IMG/VR virus record: IMGVR_UViG_3300028712_000010
Location: 1 to 30,420 of that record
Source: a virus
Strand: one strand, 5' to 3'
Length of the DNA stretch: 30,420 nt
Shown piece by piece: positions 12,550 to 19,865 of the stretch (position 1 is the first letter of the stretch; every line of letters starts with the position of its first letter). The notes beneath the pieces are model-generated. The model saw nothing but the letters and a program-made list of their open reading frames with translations. It was not told the origin of the DNA and searched no databases. The position numbers were made by a program, and so were the translations under genes.

Positions 12550-13350
12550 TCAGTAGATCAAGTGGAGGCTGCTGCGAAACTTCTGCATGGTGACGCTGGT
12601 GTTCTTGATGTCGAGGTCGCCGTCGATCAGGACCGTGCGGTACGGCCCACTCGCAGAACTCGGATCGGCCGACCCGAGGTCGTTGAACGCAGTCACCCGG
12701 ACCCAGAGATCCACACCCGCTGGTAGCGGGGTGAGCTGGACGTAGGTCGACGACGTCGACACCACCAGCACCATCTGGGTGAACGCCGGGTCGAGCGCCA
12801 CCTGGTAGGTCAGCGAGGTGAACGCGTCGACCACGTCGGTCTTCACGACCAGGGTCTTGAACATCACCTCGACGGTGAAGCTCGGCGAGGAGGTGGGCGC
12901 CTCGGTCGGGCCACCCTCACCGGCCGGACCCGCCGGGCCGGGATCTCCCACCGGACCCGTCGGTCCGACGGTTCCTGTGCCACCCGTCGGCCCTGCAGAT
13001 CCCGTCGCTCCGGAGGTGCCAGGTGGCCCGGTCGGACCCGTGGTCCCGGCCGGACCCGGAGCCCCTGTCGGACCGGTAGCTCCGGTGAGTCCCACAGGCC
13101 CGGTGGGACCTGTGGGACCGACCGGGACACCGGTCTGCAGGTCGCTGATGTTCAGCCCCCCGGCGCTGACGTCCTGTGCTGCCGTGGAGGAGACCGCCAC
13201 GTCTACCGACGCCGCCGGTGCCGTCGTGCCCACCAGGTCGACGGAGTGGGCGAAGACGTTGCTGATGTCCACGCCCGTGCTCGGCAGCACCGTCAGGTCA
13301 GCGTGCGCCGCCTGGGTCGGTTCCACGCTCACGTGGATGTCGTCAGCCAT
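12550..13350 (-). CDS. Collagen-like tail fibre protein (266 aa)
   Basis: ATG 13350 has AGAGGTG seven bases upstream. Residues about 1-75 are beta-rich and Ser/Val-rich. Residues about 78-150 form a Gly-X-Y collagen-like tract rich in Pro and Thr ([21 protein letters not shown]), which is expected to make a triple-helical stalk. The C-terminal domain resembles a fibronectin type III fold ([40 protein letters not shown]). The last residues, [13 protein letters not shown], resemble the end of the next fibre protein. The arrangement head-stalk-FN3 is typical of a trimeric side fibre in actinophage tails. Confidence 0.85.
   Translation of the reverse strand: MADDIHVSVEPTQAAHADLTVLPSTGVDISNVFAHSVDLVGTTAPAASVDVAVSSTAAQDVSAGGLNISDLQTGVPVGPTGPTGPVGLTGATGPTGAPGPAGTTGPTGPPGTSGATGSAGPTGGTGTVGPTGPVGDPGPAGPAGEGGPTEAPTSSPSFTVEVMFKTLVVKTDVVDAFTSLTYQVALDPAFTQMVLVVSTSSTYVQLTPLPAGVDLWVRVTAFNDLGSADPSSASGPYRTVLIDGDLDIKNTSVTMQKFRSSLHLIY
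12905..13130 (-). repeat. Collagen Gly-X-Y coding repeat
   Basis: About 25 Gly-X-Y triplets are encoded with GGN-CCN-ACN-like codons and a nine-base DNA periodicity. Such repeats expand and contract easily, so the stalk length may vary between related phages. Confidence 0.85.
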
Positions 13351-13377
13351 CTCGGTTCACCTCTTCCGTCCTCCGCC

Positions 13378-13731
13378 TCACGGCGTGAGGACCCTCGTCA
13401 CATCGCTGGTGAGCGACAACGTTCCGGCGACCACGGTCTGCACCTGGACGTCGTCGGAGTGCCAGTCGACTTCGACGTCCCAGACGTTGGTCGCGCCCAT
13501 CTCTCGGGTCTGCTTCGGGCTCAGCACGAGCGTCAGCGTGTTGCCCGAGATCGAGACGGCGAACTGCCCGGAGATCTCGGAGCTGTCGGCGGTGGGGCGT
13601 ACCTGCGCCACCACCTTGGAGCCGGTGAAGTTGGCCGGGACCGTGTTGCTGTCATCAGCCCAGACCTTCAGGCTGATCCCGAGGGTGTCTCCTCGGTAGT
13701 GCGTGATGTCGACCTTCGTAGGGACCGGCAT
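13378..13731 (-). CDS. LtfC/BppU-like beta-sandwich tail protein (117 aa)
   Basis: ATG 13731 lies one base after the stop of the holin-like gene, so the pair is translationally coupled. The product opens DITHYRGDTLGISLKVWADD and continues with FTGSKVVAQVRPTAD and TLTLVLSPKQTREMGATNVW, ending in beta strands (VWDVEVDWHSDDVQVQTVVA). The 'RGDT - hydrophobic strand - D/N - phi-TG - R phase' layout matches small single-domain proteins of the LtfC/p132/Gp6 or BppU N-terminal beta-sandwich type found in baseplates. I assign it by pattern only; direct homology was not tested. Confidence 0.6.
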   Translation of the reverse strand: MPVPTKVDITHYRGDTLGISLKVWADDSNTVPANFTGSKVVAQVRPTADSSEISGQFAVSISGNTLTLVLSPKQTREMGATNVWDVEVDWHSDDVQVQTVVAGTLSLTSDVTRVLTP

Positions 13732-13732
13732 G

Positions 13733-13969
13733 TCACTCGTCTCCTCCTGTGGTGTCGCCCGGAGGCGGCGTGTCGTTGCTGTTCTTGCCGATCAGCCATC
13801 CGCCGAGCGCGGACATGATCGCGATGACGAGCCCGAACAAGGCGTCCCAGATCTCCGGGAGCGCGGTGCCGCGGAGCGCCAAGGTGAAAATGACGAGCAG
13901 CGTGCCCACGACGAACAGGCCGACGATCCCGGCCAGCGCGTAGGCGACGTTGTCCTTGGCGTTCACCAT
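13733..13969 (-). CDS. Holin-like membrane protein (78 aa)
   Basis: ATG 13969 overlaps the stop of the minor tail gene (TGATG) and has GAGGAG in the end of that gene. Two membrane segments are clear: AYALAGIVGLFVVGTLLVIF and, after a short charged-free loop, ALFGLVIAIMSALGGWLIG. A hydrophilic acidic tail (KNSNDTPPPGDTTGGDE) follows. Size, two helices and a charged C-terminus fit class II holins or related small phage membrane proteins that set the time of lysis. It sits in the middle of the tail fibre genes with no endolysin beside it, so a structural or unrelated membrane role remains possible. Confidence 0.65.
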   Translation of the reverse strand: MVNAKDNVAYALAGIVGLFVVGTLLVIFTLALRGTALPEIWDALFGLVIAIMSALGGWLIGKNSNDTPPPGDTTGGDE

Positions 13970-15408
13970 CAGTAGCTCCTCGTCTGATAGGTGACTTCGA
14001 GCTTCCAGAGGCCTGGGCCGCTGCTCGCGAACCCGCGGTACTCCGCGGCGTTGCTCAGCCCCGGCCCGACCGAGATGCCCTTGAACACTGTCTTGGCCAC
14101 CACCGCAGGAGCCCAGCCGAGCGCCAGCGCCAGCGGCCCTTGGTTCGCGTCGTGCGAGCTGGAGCCGGTGGTGCCGCCTGCGGTGCCCACGGTGAACGTG
14201 GAGGGCGCTGAGCCGTTGCTGTGCCAGCCGAGCCGCAGCGTGCCGCCTGCGTCGCCGTAGGACCATCGGTTCCAGTTGCTGCACCGCAGGATCACCTGGG
14301 TGACCACCGCGTCCGCAGGCAGCCCCGGAGCGAACCCGATCAGCGACTTGGTGTTGCCCCACGTCGACGCGCCGTAGCCCTGCTGCACGCTGGCGTCCTG
14401 GCCTGAGCCGACCGTCTTCGCGCCGGACTGTGCGTACGGCTGAACCCAGGACGCGCTGACCACCTTGGTGAACGACGCGTACGGCTTCAGCACCGGAGTA
14501 GTGGCGCTGACACCGCTGCTGGTCGCGTACGTCGCATCGCCGCTGTAGTCGGCTCGGAAGAACCAGCTGCCTGCGGTCGTGACCCAGGTCTTGGTCGCCG
14601 TCTGCTCCTCGATGGCCGAGGACCCCAGCGCCGTCCACGGACCCGACGCCGAGGCCGATCGGTAGAACCGCATGGTCCCGGTGGCTGCCGCCCGGTTCAC
14701 CGTGGCGGTCAGTGTGATCGTCTCGCCCTCGGTCATCGTGGTCGGCAGCCGGGTGATCGTGGTGGTGGTCGAGGTCTTCGAGGCGGCGATGTACACACCG
14801 TCCTTGGACAGGTCCACGTTGCCGGTGACCATCGGCGTGCGCGGGCGCCAGCTGTCGCCGTCCCAGTAGCGGATCGCGGGGGCGCCTGGGGTGTTGCCTG
14901 CCACCGCGCCGGGCGTGAAGGTCACCTGGATGGTCTGGTAGGCCACCTGTGAAGGCGTGCTGGCGGCGCTGTCGTACTTGTACTCCAACCAGCACTGGCC
15001 GGTCTCGCCTGGTTCGAGCAGCATCGTGCCGACCAGCGTGAACGGGAACATGCTGAGCGCCTGCCCGAACCGCGCTCGGGTCCCGGTGCCGTTGGCGCCC
15101 CGATCGGTGACCAGGGTCAGGTCGCCGTACTGCGCCGATCGGTTCCAGTAGGAGCCGGTGAACAGCAGCTGCGCCACCCCGCCGATGTTGGGCGGTGCGG
15201 TGACCAGCGCGCCCTTCACCGGCGCCGGTGCCTTGGTAGAGACCAGCGTGCTGGCCAGCGCGGTCGAGGCTGTGAAGGCGACGCTGGCCACCTGCGGGAC
15301 CGCGGCGGTGTCGCCGTTCGGGTTGAACCAGATCGCCCCGATGTCGAAGCCCTTCGGCTGCCTGGTCAGCTTCGCCGAGAGCAGGTTGAGGTCCACCGCG
15401 TTGGGCAT
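13969..15408 (-). CDS. Minor tail protein with Ig-like domain (479 aa)
   Basis: ATG 15408 overlaps the upstream stop (TGATG). The N-terminal part (LNLLSAKLTRQPKGFDIGAI) leads into beta-rich sequence. A bacterial Ig-like domain is visible at about 210-300: ITRLPTTMTEGETITLTATV, TGTMRFYRSASASGPWTALG, SWFFRADYSGDATYATSSG. The C-terminal third (SASWVQPYAQSGAKTVGSGQ, then QVILRCSNWNRWSYGDAGGT) resembles the beta-jelly-roll or DNRLRE-type surface domain seen in actinophage minor tail proteins. Ig-like domains on phage tails bind cell-surface carbohydrate weakly and help adsorption. The tail role is supported by its position between other minor tail genes. Confidence 0.75.
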   Translation of the reverse strand: MPNAVDLNLLSAKLTRQPKGFDIGAIWFNPNGDTAAVPQVASVAFTASTALASTLVSTKAPAPVKGALVTAPPNIGGVAQLLFTGSYWNRSAQYGDLTLVTDRGANGTGTRARFGQALSMFPFTLVGTMLLEPGETGQCWLEYKYDSAASTPSQVAYQTIQVTFTPGAVAGNTPGAPAIRYWDGDSWRPRTPMVTGNVDLSKDGVYIAASKTSTTTTITRLPTTMTEGETITLTATVNRAAATGTMRFYRSASASGPWTALGSSAIEEQTATKTWVTTAGSWFFRADYSGDATYATSSGVSATTPVLKPYASFTKVVSASWVQPYAQSGAKTVGSGQDASVQQGYGASTWGNTKSLIGFAPGLPADAVVTQVILRCSNWNRWSYGDAGGTLRLGWHSNGSAPSTFTVGTAGGTTGSSSHDANQGPLALALGWAPAVVAKTVFKGISVGPGLSNAAEYRGFASSGPGLWKLEVTYQTRSY

Positions 15409-17429
15409 CAGATACCCCCGGTGAAGCGCAGGCCGACGCGACCGCGACGCGGCACGATGTCACCCGAAGGTGTGGTGACTTCGGCGGGCACGGTGATGCT
15501 GGCCGTCATCAGCACGTTGTCGCCACCGACCGACACCGCGACGGGGTAGGCCAGCACCACGCTCTCGGGTGCGTCGGGCAAGGGGTCGATCGTCTCCGCG
15601 GCCCAGCACACGACCGCCTCCATCGTGGCGGGCGGGGTCGCGACCATGCTGGCGGTCGCGGTGAACGTCAACGCGTCGCCGGGCTCGACGTCGAACGGGT
15701 AGCTGTTCCACAACTCGCCGGTGCCGCCCGAGGGTGTTGCTGCGATGGTCATGTCGAACCACGAGGACGAGGAGTTGTTCCGCTCGCCGTCCCACTGGAA
15801 GACCTTCTTCGTGCTGCCCACCGTGGAGCCGTCGAAGTAGGCAACCGGGGTGGCGCTCTGGGTCATCATGGCCTGGTCGAACGAGGCCGCGACTGCAGCG
15901 GCGGTGCCACCAGGGCCGGTCGCGGTGCCTCTGATGACCAGCACCATCACCGCCGTCGCTGCGTTCGCGGGCGGCGTCACGATCGCCTCCAGCAGGCCCG
16001 CGGTGACACGGGTGGTGCCGAGCGCGTCCACGATCGCCCCGGACTGGTCGAGCAGCTGCACCAGCATCATCACCTCGTGCCCGGCAGGCAGCGTCACCGC
16101 AGACACGTCCACGCGTGCGTAGTGGGCCTGCTCAGGGACGACGGGCATCCCCTGGTGGAAGACCCCCACCGTGTCGCTCTGCGTGCTCCCTTGGGCGCTG
16201 GCGGCGATCCGCTGTGCCCCGGCGCTGATGCTGCGGGTGATGGTGCCGTTGGTGCCGCTGTTTGCAGCCCACCAGCCGTCGGCGACACCGTCGGCGTTGG
16301 AGTCGACGTCGAAGGCCGGTGAGGTGACCAGGTTGCGGTTGATCAGCACGTTGCCCGCGACGCGGGAGAAGTGCGAGCTGGTCGACTGGCCCGGTGCGCC
16401 GTCCCAGAGGTAGACGTCGTCGGCTTCGCTGTCGGTGGTGTCTCCGTCGAAGTAGGTCACCCCACCAGGCAGCGGGTCCCAGCCGAGTCGGAACATCACG
16501 TCGTCGAGGTAGGCCGTCGTGCCCGCGACCGGCGCGAGGCACTGCAGCCCGACGAAGTACTGCCGCGGGTTGGCCTCGTCCGGCGTGGTCATCTGCACCT
16601 CGCGGTAGACCCAGGCATCCCGCTCGGTGACCGGCGTAGAACCGTCGAAGAAGGCGACCGACAGGTACACGTCCGGGCTGCCTGCGGGCACGTAGATCCA
16701 GCCGCTGAGCGTGACCTTCGTCTTGGGCGGGATGTCCGTCGAGCAGTAGATGATCATCGCCGACTGGGTGTTCCCCGGCAGCAGGTTGGGCCAGGTGGCC
16801 TTCGCCGAGTGCAGCCCGGTGTGCGCGCGCTCGGTGCTGTACTCGACAGCGCACTCGGTGCTGCTGCCGAACAGCGTGTTGGTGGCCCAGCCGGTGGTGC
16901 CCTCCACCGAGGGGTTGGGCACCAAGTTCCTGGCGACCAGCGCGGTGGCGCCTTGGGTGATGTGCAGCCCGACGCCAGCGGTGAGCGCCGTCTTCTGCCA
17001 GGCCGGGATGTCCGGGTCGATGAAGTTCCAGGCTTCGAGCTCGCGCATCGAGCCAGCGATCTGAACCTCGACTGCTTCCGGCATGCCGGGGTCGGAGTCG
17101 TCGACGATGTGCGGTGCGACCGAGGAGTCACCTTCGAGGAAGCGGTCGACATCGAAGACCGGCGGGCTCGTCATCAAGTCGCCGTGCGACTCGATCTGGA
17201 TCCACTCACCCTCCTCGGGAGGGTCGCCCTGGTACACGATCCCGGAGACGATCTCATCGCTGATCAGCACCGTGGCGGTGTCGCCCTCGACCGAGATCAC
17301 CTCGGCGGACCCGACCCGCACCGGGGGCAGCGGGTCGCTGTTGTTGAAGACCTCGTCGAGCCGCGAGCGCGGCACCCGGTAGGCGTCAGCGGCTGCGGGT
17401 TCGAGGCTGTCCGGGGAGCTGTTGCTCAT
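15408..17429 (-). CDS. Minor tail protein with two carbohydrate-binding-like modules
   Basis: The 673-aa product starts one base after the previous stop. Residues about 30-100 resemble the OB-like or hub domain of minor tail proteins (VRVGSAEVISVEGDTATVLI). Two related jelly-roll-like modules follow. The first runs from LVARNLVPNPSVEGTTGW to FDGDTTDSEADDVYLWDG, the second from INRNLVTSPAFDVDSNADGV to YFDGSTVGSTKKVFQWDG, each closing with YFDG, WDG and a Ser-rich SSxF motif. A beta-rich C-terminal part ends the protein. Modules of this 'N-L-x-x-x-P' type resemble CBM_4_9-like carbohydrate-binding domains. The gene likely adds sugar-binding capacity to the tail tip. Confidence 0.75.
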   Translation of the reverse strand: MSNSSPDSLEPAAADAYRVPRSRLDEVFNNSDPLPPVRVGSAEVISVEGDTATVLISDEIVSGIVYQGDPPEEGEWIQIESHGDLMTSPPVFDVDRFLEGDSSVAPHIVDDSDPGMPEAVEVQIAGSMRELEAWNFIDPDIPAWQKTALTAGVGLHITQGATALVARNLVPNPSVEGTTGWATNTLFGSSTECAVEYSTERAHTGLHSAKATWPNLLPGNTQSAMIIYCSTDIPPKTKVTLSGWIYVPAGSPDVYLSVAFFDGSTPVTERDAWVYREVQMTTPDEANPRQYFVGLQCLAPVAGTTAYLDDVMFRLGWDPLPGGVTYFDGDTTDSEADDVYLWDGAPGQSTSSHFSRVAGNVLINRNLVTSPAFDVDSNADGVADGWWAANSGTNGTITRSISAGAQRIAASAQGSTQSDTVGVFHQGMPVVPEQAHYARVDVSAVTLPAGHEVMMLVQLLDQSGAIVDALGTTRVTAGLLEAIVTPPANAATAVMVLVIRGTATGPGGTAAAVAASFDQAMMTQSATPVAYFDGSTVGSTKKVFQWDGERNNSSSSWFDMTIAATPSGGTGELWNSYPFDVEPGDALTFTATASMVATPPATMEAVVCWAAETIDPLPDAPESVVLAYPVAVSVGGDNVLMTASITVPAEVTTPSGDIVPRRGRVGLRFTGGI

Positions 17430-17430
17430 C

Positions 17431-18744
17431 TCAGTTCCCCAGGTCGGTGACGTTGAGCTGCCGCGTCCGCAGCCGCAGCGGTCCGCCGGTCAGGTCGAAC
17501 TCGCAGCGCTGGATGTAGTGGAACTCCTTGAACGTGGTGACCACACCTGCTGCGTCGGTGTGGGTGACGTCAATGCGCACGATGTCGTCAGGTTCGAGGT
17601 CGTATCTCGGCAGGATGTCGAGGTCGATGTAGCGGATCAGTCCACGACGCCGTCGCAGCAGCGCATTCGCTCGTGCCTGCCGGTTGACCTGCACCGCGGT
17701 GGTGATCTTGTCGACCTCCTCGGAGATGACCACCGGCAAGTAGCCGAACGAGTCACCCCACTTCGCCGGTCCGCTGGTCTGCAGCGCGTCCTTGTGCCGG
17801 TTCACGTCGACGTCGACGTTCTTGTAGATCCACTTGCCCTTCTTGTCCTTCTTCCGGGTGTTGACCTTCTTGGTCACCACCGAGTGCATGTTGATCCGGA
17901 CCCCGTTCGCGCCGCCGTCGCGGGTCACCGTCGAGGTCATCGCGATCAGGTTGCCGGACGCGCCGCCCTTGATGATCGCGACCGGGTACTTGCTGGTGCC
18001 GATGTCGGGGCCGACGCCCCTGATCGCGGTGTCGTCGACGTCGGAGGAGTCCGAGAGGGACTGGCGGTAGGTCAGGTCGCCGTTGCTGTTGAAGTAGATG
18101 TCGATGCCGTACTTGCTGGCCAGCTCCTCGGCGCACTCCCAGCGACCGCGGCCTGCGTCGGCGACGTACTTGGTCACCCGCCTGCGGGTGTTGTCGACCG
18201 CGTTGGGCAGCACCACGTTGGACCAGCCGCCGTTCGGCAGCGCGGCTTGCACCATGCCGGTGATCGCGCCACCGACGGTGTGCCCGACGTAGCTCTTGCG
18301 GGACATGTGCAAGTAGCCGTCGACCACCTCGGAGTAGTCGGACGCCTCGACGGTCAGGATCGTGGACGGGCGCTCGAAGACGTTCGAGGTGATCCAGAAC
18401 TCGCCCATCTTCAGCCACGACGTGTTGGTGCCGTCGGCCTTGTCGATCCGGCAGAACAAGTAGATCCGCTGCCCGAACGGCGTCAACGGCGACGTGTCGT
18501 CAACCGGTGCCCAGGACTCGCCACCGCCGATCTCCAGCACCACCTGGCGCCGGTACGGGTCGGAGGAGTCCATCGTCAGCCGCCCACCGACGATCGGGAT
18601 GTCCTTGGCGATCGTCACTGCGCTGCCGCCCGAGCCCCACTTGTAGACATCGGCTTTCCACTGGACGCGGTGCGGCTGCAGGCACCGTGCCCGGAACTCC
18701 TCCGCATCGGCGGCCGAGAAGCCACGCGACTCCAGCTTCGCCAT
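17431..18744 (-). CDS. Minor tail protein, tail hub-like (437 aa)
   Basis: ATG 18744 overlaps the upstream stop (TGATG). The product begins MAKLESRGFSAADAEEFRAR, then VGGRLTMDSSDPYRRQVVLE, RIYLFCRIDKADGTNTSWLK and DYSEVVDGYLHMSRKSYVGH. Further on KYGIDIYFNSNGDLTYRQSL is followed by a long strand-rich domain with a Lys-rich insertion (TRKKDKKGKWIYKNVDVDVN) and ends in a small alpha/beta piece. The pattern, with a middle dipeptide-rich segment around residues 120-230 and a C-terminal beta domain, fits the DUF5047-type minor tail proteins of actinophages. These sit at the tail tip and act like the hub in which fibres attach. Family assignment is from memory. Confidence 0.75.
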   Translation of the reverse strand: MAKLESRGFSAADAEEFRARCLQPHRVQWKADVYKWGSGGSAVTIAKDIPIVGGRLTMDSSDPYRRQVVLEIGGGESWAPVDDTSPLTPFGQRIYLFCRIDKADGTNTSWLKMGEFWITSNVFERPSTILTVEASDYSEVVDGYLHMSRKSYVGHTVGGAITGMVQAALPNGGWSNVVLPNAVDNTRRRVTKYVADAGRGRWECAEELASKYGIDIYFNSNGDLTYRQSLSDSSDVDDTAIRGVGPDIGTSKYPVAIIKGGASGNLIAMTSTVTRDGGANGVRINMHSVVTKKVNTRKKDKKGKWIYKNVDVDVNRHKDALQTSGPAKWGDSFGYLPVVISEEVDKITTAVQVNRQARANALLRRRRGLIRYIDLDILPRYDLEPDDIVRIDVTHTDAAGVVTTFKEFHYIQRCEFDLTGGPLRLRTRQLNVTDLGN

Positions 18745-19865
18745 CAGTGCACCGTCACTTGCAAGGTGCGGGTGCTGGCACCGGCAGGACCGGAGACCTT
18801 GAGCTTGACATTCTTCTTGCCCCGGAGCGCCCAATACACCTTGTGAGGCCCGCGCGTGTAGAAGTGCCCGACCTTGTTCGAGGAGTGCGCAGCGTCGCCG
18901 ATCGACCAGTCCCAGGTGTCGTACTGGCCGGTGCCAGCGTCGGACAGCGTCACCCACTGCCGCCGAGCAGGCGTGGTGTCGGAGATCGCGAACTTCGAGG
19001 TGGGTGCGCTCACCAAGGTGTCGTTGTCGCCGATCCTCCGGATCAGCGGGACGCTCGGGTCGGTCTCGATGAAGTCGACGTGGATGTACCGCTTCTGGCT
19101 GTTGGCGTGGGTGGCCTGCTCGACCGAGACATCTAGAGGCAGAAGACGCATATCGTCGAGCAGCAGCGTGTTCGAGCCGCCGGAGTTGAGCTGCACCGGG
19201 CGCACCAGTCCGCTGCTGGGGAACAGGATCGTGCGCAGCGCGTCGTACTGTCCGATGTCGCTGGTGAGCAGCGTCAGGGTGCCGCGACGTGCTTCTCGGG
19301 TGTCTGAAATCCAGATCGGAAACTGCTTGCCGATCACCGCCATCTCGGTCCCGCGAGCCACGTACTTCACGTCGAGGTCGACCACGCAGCACACGGCGTA
19401 CTGCGCCAGGATGTCGGTGGAGCGCACCACCACGGTGCCGTTGAGGAACCCACCGCCGAGGTTGGCCTCCTCCTCGTCTTGAGCGAAGTGCACTGCCTGG
19501 GCGTACGGCGTGATCGCGCCGCGCTCGATTGGGTAGGGCGTGCTCCAGTCGGCGTACTCCACCGGGCCGATCGACTCCGAGGGCACGATGAACCACACCG
19601 TCGGCCGGACCGGCGTCTCGTAGTCGCGGAACGTGTGCGACGTCGAGGTGGCCTTCCAGCCGACCCGGTGCGCCACCGAGGACCACAGCACCAGCCGGTC
19701 AGGCAGCTCGCGCTCGTAGATGCGCTTGCCGAGGTCGTTGTAGCCCAGGAACCTCAGCTGCAGCCGGTAGACGTCGTAGCGGATCCCGACCGAGAGCCCG
19801 GTGACCGAGAGGTCGACGCTGAGCGTCTCCAGGTCATGGCTGGTGATGGTGATGCCGATGGCCAT
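18744..19865 (-). CDS. Distal tail-like minor tail protein with PKD-like end
   Basis: ATG 19865 overlaps the tape measure stop. As the first gene after the tape measure it holds the position of the distal tail (Dit-like) protein. The 373-aa product has a beta-rich N-terminal half with IRYDVYRLQLRFLGYNDLG and PTVWFIVPSESIGPVEYADW. A middle segment follows, GGGFLNGTVVVRSTDILAQY, then QFPIWISDTREARRGTLTLL, the latter pattern usual in actinophage minor tail proteins. The last 70 residues (TWDWSIGDAAHSSNKVGHFY, then GPHKVYWAL and VKLKVSG) look like a PKD domain, known from cell-surface binding proteins. It probably joins the tail tube to the tip and may also touch the host. Confidence 0.75.
   Translation of the reverse strand: MAIGITITSHDLETLSVDLSVTGLSVGIRYDVYRLQLRFLGYNDLGKRIYERELPDRLVLWSSVAHRVGWKATSTSHTFRDYETPVRPTVWFIVPSESIGPVEYADWSTPYPIERGAITPYAQAVHFAQDEEEANLGGGFLNGTVVVRSTDILAQYAVCCVVDLDVKYVARGTEMAVIGKQFPIWISDTREARRGTLTLLTSDIGQYDALRTILFPSSGLVRPVQLNSGGSNTLLLDDMRLLPLDVSVEQATHANSQKRYIHVDFIETDPSVPLIRRIGDNDTLVSAPTSKFAISDTTPARRQWVTLSDAGTGQYDTWDWSIGDAAHSSNKVGHFYTRGPHKVYWALRGKKNVKLKVSGPAGASTRTLQVTVH

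Noticed and set aside
13733-15463. Leftward 576-codon frame covering the holin-like and minor tail genes
   Set aside because: Only its last 78 codons are the real holin-like gene; the rest is an out-of-frame shadow of the 479-aa tail gene, which has clear Ig-like motifs and overlapping junctions.
17431-19686. Longer 751-residue form of the hub-like tail protein
   Set aside because: The extra N-terminal part is shadow sequence of the upstream gene; the ATG at 18744 overlaps that gene's stop and starts a coherent protein.
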